Below are positions 1 to 7,005 of a stretch of 64,000 bases of DNA, one piece after another. The notes under the pieces are model-generated. The model did no database searches. It was given only the letters and a program-made list of their open reading frames with translations, and had not been told where the DNA came from. The position numbers and the translations under genes were made by a program. Location: contig NZ_NPEA01000005.1 of the NCBI RefSeq assembly GCF_002812205.1, positions 248,001-312,000 of the forward strand, read 5' to 3'. Position 1 is the stretch's first letter. The number at the start of each line of letters is the position of its first letter. The stretch comes from Leptospira neocaledonica. Lineage in GTDB: Bacteria > Spirochaetota > Leptospiria > Leptospirales > Leptospiraceae.

Positions 1-235
1 TATGATCGATCGATACAAGGGTGGTCCTGTCGGCTTGAAGCCAATCGCCGCAGTAATCGGAGAGGAAGAAAGGACTCTGGAAGACCATTATGAATCCTAT
101 ATGGTAAGAGTTGGCTTGATCAATAGAACCTCTTCCGGCAGAGTAGCCACAGAGAAGGCTTATAAGTTGATGGACAGAGTTCCTCCGGCTTTCGGCAAAA
201 GAATAGAAGAAGATGCGGCTCCCGGCCTTTTTTAA
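1..235 (+). CDS. ruvB: Holliday junction branch-migration helicase RuvB, C-terminal part
   Basis: The gene is cut by the left edge, leaving about 78 residues. RuvB is the hexameric AAA+ motor that drives branch migration of Holliday junctions together with RuvA. The visible part is the C-terminal winged-helix DNA-binding domain. It contains GGPVGL, an [13 protein letters not shown] helix and the family signature GRVATEKAY near the end. The ATPase motifs lie outside the window. The stop at 233-235 lies inside the next gene, whose ATG is at 213, so the two are probably translationally coupled. The identification rests on the strongly conserved C-terminal signature. Confidence 0.9.
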   Translation, partial: MIDRYKGGPVGLKPIAAVIGEEERTLEDHYESYMVRVGLINRTSSGRVATEKAYKLMDRVPPAFGKRIEEDAAPGLF

Positions 236-1142
236 AAGTGAAATAGACAAGACTGGAGATTTAGAAGAAGACGATCGTCGCCTTCTATTCGCCGCGTTTT
301 TCGTATTTGCATTCGCGTCTTTTTTAGTAGCTCATTTATTCACACGCAATATTCTATTTAAGATCTTGGGAGAAGACCCTCTTGTTCAGGTAAAAGAAAG
401 AGCGGAGAGGGAAAAACTTTACGAAGTACTCTTAGAGCAGGAGTTCGTAGACAAAAGGATCAAGGACGAATACAAAGCATTATCCAATGTGGAGTCCGCA
501 GGTTCGGGTGGGATCACTAAAAAAGAAGGATTTCATACGATGTCTCCCTTTCGCGAATTCGTGATGGGAAATATTTTCCGAAATCCTTCCAAGGCAAGTC
601 CTCAAAATTCCCAAAAGAAAACGGAAGAGGAAAAAGTATACGAGGTCGCTATCTTAAAACAAGACCCTGTTGAATTTACTAACCCCAACGAACAAACCCC
701 GGAGCAAACACCGGCTACGGGAAGAATGACCAAAATCCCATTCAATTACCGTTTCCAACAAGATATGCTTTTTCGTTGGGACGGAAGTTCTTCCATGAGC
801 GTTCCTACTAAGAAGTTGGTAGGTTACGAATATTTCAAAAGGATGCTTCGCCAAATCGAACAAAGTTTTTCTCCTCCCGGCGGAGGAAACTACGGTTATC
901 GTGACGGAGCGGGAAGAGTAATCCGACAGGCGATAGAACCGGGAGAAGTAAAGGTCCAATTTATGCTAAATGATGCTGGCCAAGTCATTGATACTAAGCT
1001 TATTTCTTCGCAAGGACAAGCTCTTGTGGATCAATCCTGTGTGGATGCATTACGAGGACAAAACTTCGGAAAAGTCCCTGAAGAGGTAAAAGCACAAGGG
1101 ATGATCTACGGAATTACGTTTATTTTCCCTCGTTTTTATTAA
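213..1142 (+). CDS. TonB C-terminal-like energy-transducer or envelope protein
   Basis: A 309-residue protein starting inside ruvB (23-bp overlap) with AGAAGA just before the ATG. One hydrophobic segment (about residues 24-43) follows an acidic cytoplasmic N-terminus, giving a single-pass inner-membrane protein. A long charged, Pro- and Gln-containing linker spans about 50-240. The last 70 residues ([13 protein letters not shown], then [11 protein letters not shown], ending ITFIFPRFY) have the pattern of a TonB/TolA C-terminal domain that contacts outer-membrane transporters. Together these give a TonB-like architecture. The cargo receptor is unknown. It is convergent with the cyclase gene to its right, with only 36 bp between them and no obvious terminator. 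Confidence 0.65.
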   Translation: MRLPAFFKSEIDKTGDLEEDDRRLLFAAFFVFAFASFLVAHLFTRNILFKILGEDPLVQVKERAEREKLYEVLLEQEFVDKRIKDEYKALSNVESAGSGGITKKEGFHTMSPFREFVMGNIFRNPSKASPQNSQKKTEEEKVYEVAILKQDPVEFTNPNEQTPEQTPATGRMTKIPFNYRFQQDMLFRWDGSSSMSVPTKKLVGYEYFKRMLRQIEQSFSPPGGGNYGYRDGAGRVIRQAIEPGEVKVQFMLNDAGQVIDTKLISSQGQALVDQSCVDALRGQNFGKVPEEVKAQGMIYGITFIFPRFY

Positions 1143-1178
1143 TAATAAATTTATAATATTTCACACGAATCGAAAAGA

Positions 1179-3224
1179 TCAAACTGCACTCAGTTTCAGA
1201 TTTAATTCCATTCTTAAAATTTCAAATTTTTCATTCGGAAGAATTCCCTTGGAATCAACAGACAATTCGGGACGTATGGAACTTACAAAGTACATATCCA
1301 CTTCTCCCTTTCCTTTTGCCTGGATTTTACCTCTATGCTCGCATACAAAAAAATCTTTTACCACTTCGTAGGTGGAGCCTGAGATATTTAAATGTCCGGG
1401 TTTTCCTGAAGATTCCATTCTACTTGCAAGATTGACTGCGTCTCCCCAAACATCATAGGCGAATTTATTGGAACCGATCACTCCTGATGTCACAGGGCCT
1501 GTATGAACTCCCACTCTTAATTCCCAGAACGGGAGTCCCATTTGTGATTTTGCATTTGCGATTTTATGCATAAATCTTAGAAATTCCAAACCTGCCAAAC
1601 AATTGTCTACCGCATGCGTAAAATTAATATTTGGAATTCCTCCGGCACACATATAAGAATCGCCGATAGTCTTCAGTTTTTCTAAACCTAAACGAGAAAC
1701 GACCGAATCGAATTCTGAAAAACAATTGTGCAAATCTTCTACTAGATCTTTGGGCAACATATCTTCTGCAATTTTAGTAAATCCAACAAAGTCTGTGAAT
1801 AGAATACTTGCAGATTCGTAATATACGGGGGTGACTGATCCTTTGGATTTTAATTCTTCCGCAACAGGTTTAGGAAGAATATTCAATAATAATAAATCTG
1901 TGCGGTCTCTTTCTTCCGCGAGTTCTTTTGTTCTTTCTACTACCTTTTTCTCCAAATTGACGGATAATTCTTCGCTGGTATTGAAAGCAGTTGCTATCCT
2001 TCTGCCCAATAAAGCTGCATCTGCAAACGTCAATAAGAATAGGCCCGCAGGGGTTAGATATCCGGGTCCAATATGGAATTGGTAAAAAATAAAATCATTC
2101 AGAACGGCTGCATAGAATATTCCTAACCCCAATAACATCAGTTTTGCGCCCTGTAAGCCTTTGAATATAGCTATGGCAACCATGATCATACCATATATTC
2201 CTCCGAATACGATCAATGCTTGGTAATAAGGGAGAGTATAACTGAAAAGCGCAGGAGGAAGTACTATAATGGAAAGGCATGGTGGAACGGATAACGTTAA
2301 AATGACAATCATGGATGTCTTTCTGAACTGGGCAGGATATAAAGTCCTCATGAACATAGCCATGAAGGGAACTCCTAAATAAAAGGAGAGATATTCTACT
2401 CTGATAAAAATATTCCAAGGAACATTTCTGAACACTTCTCCTATAAATCTTTCTCCACTGGTAAGTACTCTGGAGGTGATAGCAAGACAGGTAAGAGAGA
2501 ACCAAAAAATCTCCATTTCTTTTTTGCGAAATAGGAACAGGCCCATATGATACAAGCCCATGATGAGTAGGGCTCCTGCCAAAAATGCGCTAGTCATCCT
2601 GTTCCTGTCTCTAGCGGCAAAAATTTTGGAAGACTCGCCAAGTAAGATCGGCATTTGGAAACCGCCATTCCGATGATAGTGATTTGAAATATACATCACT
2701 AGATCCACTTGTTTGGCATGAGGAACGGAACTGGTTTGTGCAAGATACTCTGGACTTTCTTCTTCAGGAGAAGGTCCGGGATGCCCATTATAAGCGACTA
2801 ACTTGCCATTCCAATATAAGGAATATGCGGATCCTTGGCCATCATCGATTCGTATCGCAAGGTCAGGAGCGGTTTCAGGAAGATATACTCTTAGATGATA
2901 GGTAATATACCCTATGGCAGGTAACGGCTCTCCGTTTAAAATATGGCCGTTCCATACTCCCGGAATAGGAATGAATCCGCTCGGATCAGAAACAAGATCG
3001 TCTTGGAAATTTTTGGGTGGAATGAGTTCCTTCCAGTAATATCGCCAGTCTCCATTTAATTCTACTGTTCCATCATTTGTAAAATCCCAGGTACTAAGAT
3101 CTAAGGTTCCATTTTCTGCCTTAGGCCTTTCTTTCCCTTTTGCTTGGACACAAGAGAAGAAGAATAGAAAACAAATAAGAATCCCTAAAATGAAAAAACG
3201 AGTTGGACGGCCTGAATCACTCAT
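1179..3224 (-). CDS. Membrane adenylate cyclase, 7TM-DISM sensor fused to class III cyclase
   Basis: A 681-residue protein. An N-terminal signal or lipobox-like segment ends in FFFSC25. A jelly-roll-like extracytoplasmic domain (about 40-200, with WDFTNDG, LNGDWRYYW and GVWNG) is followed by seven hydrophobic helices (about 208-408). This is the 7TMR-DISM arrangement. A short coiled coil (420-445) leads into a class III nucleotide cyclase domain (about 470-650). Metal ligands are D478 (ILFTDFVGFT) and D522 (KTIGDSY). K518 and D591 (YDVWGD) occupy the purine-selecting positions and point to ATP rather than GTP. N598 and R602 are the transition-state pair. All catalytic residues are present, so it should be an active adenylate cyclase. 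The ligand sensed outside is unknown. It is transcribed alone, leftward. Confidence 0.85.
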   Translation of the reverse strand: MSDSGRPTRFFILGILICFLFFFSCVQAKGKERPKAENGTLDLSTWDFTNDGTVELNGDWRYYWKELIPPKNFQDDLVSDPSGFIPIPGVWNGHILNGEPLPAIGYITYHLRVYLPETAPDLAIRIDDGQGSAYSLYWNGKLVAYNGHPGPSPEEESPEYLAQTSSVPHAKQVDLVMYISNHYHRNGGFQMPILLGESSKIFAARDRNRMTSAFLAGALLIMGLYHMGLFLFRKKEMEIFWFSLTCLAITSRVLTSGERFIGEVFRNVPWNIFIRVEYLSFYLGVPFMAMFMRTLYPAQFRKTSMIVILTLSVPPCLSIIVLPPALFSYTLPYYQALIVFGGIYGMIMVAIAIFKGLQGAKLMLLGLGIFYAAVLNDFIFYQFHIGPGYLTPAGLFLLTFADAALLGRRIATAFNTSEELSVNLEKKVVERTKELAEERDRTDLLLLNILPKPVAEELKSKGSVTPVYYESASILFTDFVGFTKIAEDMLPKDLVEDLHNCFSEFDSVVSRLGLEKLKTIGDSYMCAGGIPNINFTHAVDNCLAGLEFLRFMHKIANAKSQMGLPFWELRVGVHTGPVTSGVIGSNKFAYDVWGDAVNLASRMESSGKPGHLNISGSTYEVVKDFFVCEHRGKIQAKGKGEVDMYFVSSIRPELSVDSKGILPNEKFEILRMELNLKLSAV

Positions 3225-3449
3225 ATGCGTAGATCAATAAGGGAGAAAAAAGCAGTTCCAGCGAGCATTTTTTGCGATTCGGTCGGTCCTTCTGGAATTA
3301 TTTGATAGGGAAATACTTATATCGCTCATTCGAGTAGGTTGGAAAATTTTGGGCATACATTCTTCCAAAATTTAAGCGGAATGCGGATTCTCCCTGAGTT
3401 TTCATAAAAAACTGGACATTAGTGACTGGTCATATTATGATTCGAGAGT

Positions 3450-3680
3450 ATGCAACTTTCCGCAGCAGAATTCAAAACCAAATGCCTTAGCTTAATGGAC
3501 AGAGTCCAAGAAACCCAGGAAGAAGTGATCATCACCAAACATGGAAAACCAGTGGCCAAGTTAGTGACCATTAAAGATAGCACTGCCGCGCGTCTATTCG
3601 GCTATCTAAAAGGACGGATCCAGGAGAATGAAGATATTGTTCATAGTTTGGGATTACGTTGGGACGCGGATCTGAAATAG
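3450..3680 (+). CDS. Type II antitoxin, Phd/YefM-like
   Basis: A 76-residue protein with the typical Phd/YefM N-terminal half: SAAEFKTKCLSLMDRVQ, then EVIITKHGKPVAKLV. This half normally dimerises and binds the operator, while the C-terminal half wraps around the toxin. The stop TAG (3678-3680) abuts the ATG of the PIN-domain toxin with no spacer, so the two genes form one module. An imperfect palindrome TGACTGGTCA lies about 15 bp upstream of the start and could be part of an autoregulatory operator, but this is weak. No promoter is clear. Confidence 0.85.
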   Translation: MQLSAAEFKTKCLSLMDRVQETQEEVIITKHGKPVAKLVTIKDSTAARLFGYLKGRIQENEDIVHSLGLRWDADLK

Positions 3681-4091
3681 ATGATCGTTCTGGATACTCA
3701 CGCTTGGATTTGGCTCATGGAAGGAGATCCAAGAATGGAAAAAGAACCCATTCTTAAAAAATTATATAAGCATATCCCTCATCGAGGAATATTCGTCTCC
3801 GAAATATCCGGTTGGGAAGTCGGGATGCTCGTTGCTAAAAAAAGAATCCAAATCTCAGGAACCTTGAATCGATGGCTACAAGACGCATATAATGCTCCAG
3901 GGATCCAACCGCATCGTTTAACTCCGGAAGTAATTGTAGAAAGTGTAAATTTGCCCGACACCTTTCACGGAGATCCGGCGGATAGAATGATCGTAGCGAC
4001 TGCAAGAGTTTTGAATGCAGATCTTGTTACTAAAGATAAGGAGATCATTAAATACGGTAAAAAGGGGAACCTAAAGGTAATCTCTTTATAG
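3681..4091 (+). CDS. PIN-domain toxin, VapC-like ribonuclease
   Basis: A 136-residue PIN-domain protein. PIN toxins are Mg2+-dependent RNases that cleave tRNA or rRNA. The first acidic residue is D5 in VLDTHAWIW. A second acidic cluster is the E of SEISGWEVG (about residue 46). The C-terminal acidic motif is GDPADRMIVATA (about 98-109), followed by TKDKEI. This spacing is that of a complete catalytic site. The ATG directly follows the antitoxin stop. Length is normal for the family, so the module appears intact. Target RNA is unknown. Directly downstream lies the first of two short direct repeats. Confidence 0.88.
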   Translation: MIVLDTHAWIWLMEGDPRMEKEPILKKLYKHIPHRGIFVSEISGWEVGMLVAKKRIQISGTLNRWLQDAYNAPGIQPHRLTPEVIVESVNLPDTFHGDPADRMIVATARVLNADLVTKDKEIIKYGKKGNLKVISL

Positions 4092-4101
4092 TCTACCGCA
4101 T

Positions 4102-4204
4102 GGGCTTCAGGAGCGAAGCGACTATAGTCCTCTTCAAAATTTAAATATTCAAAAAGTATCGATTTAGGGCTTCAGGAGCGAAGCGACTATAGCCCGCTTC
4201 AAAA
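4102..4204. repeat. Pair of 38-bp near-identical direct repeats
   Basis: Two copies of the same sequence lie at 4102-4139 and 4167-4204. The first 26 bases (starting GGGCTTCAGGAGCGAAGCGA) are identical. The rest differs at two positions. The second copy has complementary ends, GGGCT at 4167 and AGCCC at 4190-4194, and could form a short hairpin. It covers the stop codon of the leftward lipoprotein gene. The pair lies between the toxin gene and a convergent lipoprotein gene, so a role as a bidirectional terminator or a copy of a dispersed intergenic repeat is possible. Confidence 0.7.
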
Positions 4205-4558
4205 CAGATCTTTGATTGCCTTCCAGAGTTTTACGTATTCTTTTTTTCTTTCGTCTTTATCTTTCAATTTTAACAAAGTTTTTTGGAACCCGTTGGTGCC
4301 TGTGATCTTAACTCTGTTCTCATTCAGGACTTCTACTTCATAAAAGACTTCGTCCACTTTATAGGAAAAATTCAAGGTGCTTGTGGACTTCATCGGATAT
4401 TCTTTCTCTTCTAAGATCGCCTTAGAATTTCTAAAATCCAAATATACACACTGTGTATTTTTGAGCATAGGCTCGCAAAATTTTCCCGCAGGAGGAGGCA
4501 CAGGTTTTACCCCACATCCTAAAAAAGCTAAAAGTATAAGTGAGAAGAAATATTTCAT
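4199..4558 (-). CDS. Small putative lipoprotein
   Basis: A 119-residue protein with a short signal peptide and lipobox LAFLGC (Cys15), so it is likely to be lipidated. The mature part is mostly beta-type with charged residues (YEVEVLNENRVKITG) and no domain I recognise. Two further cysteines (in GKFCEP and NTQCVY) could form a disulfide. It is the second gene of a leftward pair: the upstream TPR-like gene ends 3 bp before it. Function unknown. Confidence 0.65.
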   Translation of the reverse strand: MKYFFSLILLAFLGCGVKPVPPPAGKFCEPMLKNTQCVYLDFRNSKAILEEKEYPMKSTSTLNFSYKVDEVFYEVEVLNENRVKITGTNGFQKTLLKLKDKDERKKEYVKLWKAIKDLF

Positions 4559-4561
4559 TTT

Positions 4562-5554
4562 TTAATCCTCTACGGGTAGTTTCGTTTTCAAGGTTTGGTT
4601 TTTGGACAGTATCTCTTTTGCAAGAAGTAGAACTTCTTCCTTTCTGTCCCCCGAATTCGGATAATATTCTTCTAATAATACGATCGCTTTTGGTGAAAGG
4701 TTTTGGTAATAAAATATCCTTGCTTCTAAAATTTTAGAACTTCCTGTCAGAAAGTCTTCGTTTATGTTTTTTACTCTTCTTAAATAATTTAAGGAAGATA
4801 CATATTGCCCTGCTCTGAATTCGGACAATGCAATTAGAAAATCGGATTCTCTTGCGGAAAGTAAAAGTGAGCCCGAGATATCTTGCTGAGAAAGTATCTT
4901 TTTCAAGAACTCCGTGTTTCCGGAAAGTGCACTTCCTACCAAACAGGTCCAAGCGTAACCTGATTTTAATTCAGGACTTAATTTTTCGGGTTCTATAGAG
5001 ATCAGAAGTTTGTTCAATGCGGAGCGGCTAAGCTTTTGCCGGATAGATTCTCCGAATGCGATCAGATAACGATTGTCCGTTGATTCTAAAAATTCAGGAT
5101 CGATTGCCTGTGCCCTAAGCGCCTGTCTATATGAATCTTCTACAAGAGGAAGATAAGAACTATCCTGTTCTAAAAATTCCTGGAAACCGGTGTAAGCAAT
5201 TTTGGAAAGAGTGACTGAGTCGAATCTAAAACCTAATAGTAAGAATTCGTAATATCCCGAAAGGGCCGAATAATGGTAGGAGATTCCTTCTTTTGGATTA
5301 GATATTACAAAATCTTTTGCAGTAGATTTGAATTCTTTAATCTCTCCTTCTTTAGGCTCACCTTTTACGATCCCTTCTTGGAGTAGTTTTCTCTCTTTCT
5401 CGAGAAGTAAACGTCTATCTCCTGCGAACAGGTTTTTGATATCTTGTCTGAAAAAAAACGCGATCCCCGCCAAACCTAGGAGGATCAAAAAGAACACTAA
5501 AGGTTTGTAATTCGCTTTTTTTCTGTAACTTCTGTGGTTGGCTTGGTAGAGCAT
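4562..5554 (-). CDS. Membrane-anchored helical-repeat protein, unknown function
   Basis: A 330-residue protein with a basic N-terminus and one transmembrane helix (about residues 17-35). The remainder is almost wholly alpha-helical, in the style of TPR or Sel1 solenoids (for example LIALSEFRAGQYVSSLNYLRR and ARIFYYQNLSPKAIVLLEEYY), although the canonical TPR consensus is degenerate. The solenoid should sit in the periplasm as a protein-protein interaction platform. It is paired with the downstream small lipoprotein gene (3-bp gap) and divergent from the zinc-ribbon gene. No catalytic motif seen. Confidence 0.6.
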   Translation of the reverse strand: MLYQANHRSYRKKANYKPLVFFLILLGLAGIAFFFRQDIKNLFAGDRRLLLEKERKLLQEGIVKGEPKEGEIKEFKSTAKDFVISNPKEGISYHYSALSGYYEFLLLGFRFDSVTLSKIAYTGFQEFLEQDSSYLPLVEDSYRQALRAQAIDPEFLESTDNRYLIAFGESIRQKLSRSALNKLLISIEPEKLSPELKSGYAWTCLVGSALSGNTEFLKKILSQQDISGSLLLSARESDFLIALSEFRAGQYVSSLNYLRRVKNINEDFLTGSSKILEARIFYYQNLSPKAIVLLEEYYPNSGDRKEEVLLLAKEILSKNQTLKTKLPVED

Positions 5555-5605
5555 GTATAAAGTCAGGTTCTAAAAAAAGCCCGGACCTTTCACTTATTTT
5601 TTGGG

Positions 5606-5619
5606 GTTGGAATTCCTAC
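5606..5619. repeat. Solitary 14-bp GTTGGAATTCCTAC palindrome
   Basis: This near-perfect palindrome is the same element that bounds the intergenic repeats at 43.1, 60.4, 62.2 and 63.8 kb. Here it occurs alone, about 40 bp upstream of the zinc-ribbon gene and near a TTGACT hexamer (5626-5631). It may be a solo end left by a lost repeat or a protein-binding site. Confidence 0.45.
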
Positions 5620-5660
5620 TCTAGCTTGACTCTCGGACCCCTCCTGGATTCCGTGTAAAT

Positions 5661-5852
5661 ATGCCTTATAATTATGATTTTGACGAGGATTACGAAACAG
5701 ACGGCGACGAGGACTACCTCGATGAGGACGCCGTAACTTTTGTATGTGAGGATTGTGATCATCGTTGGGAAGATGATGCAGACGGATCTTTTGACGGCCC
5801 AGAAAATCATATCTGCTCCATGTGCGGCTCTTCAAACGTAATCGAACTCTAA
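5661..5852 (+). CDS. Small acidic zinc-ribbon protein
   Basis: A 63-residue protein. Residues 1-24 are almost entirely Asp, Glu and Tyr. The rest holds two Cys pairs, C29-x2-C32 and C52-x2-C55, spaced as in a rubredoxin-like zinc ribbon (VCEDCDHRW, then ICSMCGS). It probably binds one Zn2+ and may act in protein or nucleic-acid contacts. The acidic tail argues against direct DNA binding. The ATG of the next gene lies inside its end, so it may head the run that leads to rsmD. Not recognised as a named family. Confidence 0.7.
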   Translation: MPYNYDFDEDYETDGDEDYLDEDAVTFVCEDCDHRWEDDADGSFDGPENHICSMCGSSNVIEL

Positions 5853-6424
5853 TCTTTTTGCGGTCCGGCTTTTTCCAAAAAGTAACGTTTCGGACCGCTT
5901 CCATCATTCTTATCGTAATCTTTTTATTATCAAATTCAATCCACTCGGTGGATTTCGACCAGGTCTATGAATATTATAAAAAAGGAAATTACGACACCTT
6001 AGTAAAGGTCTCCAGATCAGGTCTTAGATCCGGAGAATTGGATTATAAGATCCTTTTATTATACGTTGCTTCCGAATCCAGCTTGGAAGAGATAGATAAA
6101 ACACTTTTAAGTATTTATTCCAGATCCAAGGAACAACCTTCTATCTTTTATAATTCCGTTTTTTTATTTTTAGAACGTGCATTGGTTTTAGAATCCTATG
6201 AATCGGGGGCTCGCTGGGGTAAAATTTTCCTAAATAAGGGAGAGTCTTCCGTTCGGTACTCCGAAGGTGTTTACACATATGCATGTATATTGTATTCTTC
6301 ACAGGAATACGAGGCGGCGAATACCGTTTTGGCAAAACTTAAATCTGTACCTACCGATTCTAAATTAGGGAAACGGATCCGGATTTTAGAAATGAATCTG
6401 GAAAAGAGAAAAGAGGAAAAATGA
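5822..6424 (+). CDS. Exported helical-repeat (TPR-like) protein
   Basis: A protein of up to 200 residues. A hydrophobic stretch, TASIILIVIFLLSNSIHS, looks like a signal peptide h-region and cleavage zone. The remainder is helical with weak TPR character (FDQVYEYYKKGNYDTLVKV and YACILYSSQEYEAANTVLAKL). The ATG at 5822 gives an unusually long n-region and overlaps the zinc-ribbon gene by 31 bp. A TTG at 5858, just after that gene's stop, would give a more normal signal peptide, so the start is uncertain. The gene ends in an ATGA overlap with rsmD, implying coupled translation. Function unknown. Confidence 0.65.
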   Translation: MRLFKRNRTLIFLRSGFFQKVTFRTASIILIVIFLLSNSIHSVDFDQVYEYYKKGNYDTLVKVSRSGLRSGELDYKILLLYVASESSLEEIDKTLLSIYSRSKEQPSIFYNSVFLFLERALVLESYESGARWGKIFLNKGESSVRYSEGVYTYACILYSSQEYEAANTVLAKLKSVPTDSKLGKRIRILEMNLEKRKEEK

Positions 6425-7005
6425 AACCGGGAAAAAAATCAAAAGGTCTTCGGATCCAAACCGGGGAATTGAAGGGGAAATTGATCCCTTCTCCAGTTAG
6501 CCCTGAGGGTAAGAGTAATTTTACTCCTGCGATCATTAAAAAATCATTATTTGATATTATCGAATCCTTACAGCTGCAAGGCCGTTTGAATATGGAGGAT
6601 TCTGCATTTGTGGATTTATTTGCCGGTTCGGGACAGATGGGGATCGAATCCTTGAGTAGAGGTTTTGCAAGAGCGGTGTTTTTGGAACTTGCATGGGACA
6701 GATTCGAAAGCCTAAAAGGTGTTTTAGATAAATTAGGAAAACCTCATTTAGTTATGCGCAAAGACGCCTTTAGATTCTATTCAGGTTTCGATATTCCTGA
6801 AAAAACAAAAGTGTATTTTATGGATCCTCCTTACTCTTTCTGGGAGAAAAAAACGGAAAAATTGAAAAACGTAGTAGAGGAGATTGCTCAAAACGAACCT
6901 GGTGTGGCTGCCATTATCGTCCAGTCTCCACTTCCTTTGGATTGGGAAAATTTTACTCCTCGTTCCTTCGGCAGGAATACTTTAAATGTCCGAGTTCTGG
7001 TCTAA
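6421..7005 (+). CDS. rsmD: 16S rRNA (guanine966-N2)-methyltransferase RsmD
   Basis: A 194-residue Rossmann-fold methyltransferase that uses SAM to methylate the exocyclic amine of G966 in 16S rRNA. The SAM-binding motif I is FVDLFAGSGQMGIESLSRG (about 63-81). The catalytic N-methyltransferase motif is DPPY (135-138). An N-terminal RIQTGELKGK segment and FTPAIIKKSLFDII match the family start. Length is normal. It overlaps the upstream gene by 4 bp and the downstream sulfatase-like gene by 20 bp. The C-terminus is a little divergent. Confident assignment. Confidence 0.88.
   Translation: MKPGKKSKGLRIQTGELKGKLIPSPVSPEGKSNFTPAIIKKSLFDIIESLQLQGRLNMEDSAFVDLFAGSGQMGIESLSRGFARAVFLELAWDRFESLKGVLDKLGKPHLVMRKDAFRFYSGFDIPEKTKVYFMDPPYSFWEKKTEKLKNVVEEIAQNEPGVAAIIVQSPLPLDWENFTPRSFGRNTLNVRVLV

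Noticed and set aside
3344..3373. AAATTTTGG/CCAAAATTT inverted repeat upstream of the antitoxin gene
   Set aside because: AT-rich with a 12-nt loop and about 80 bp from the start; could arise by chance and fits no known operator.
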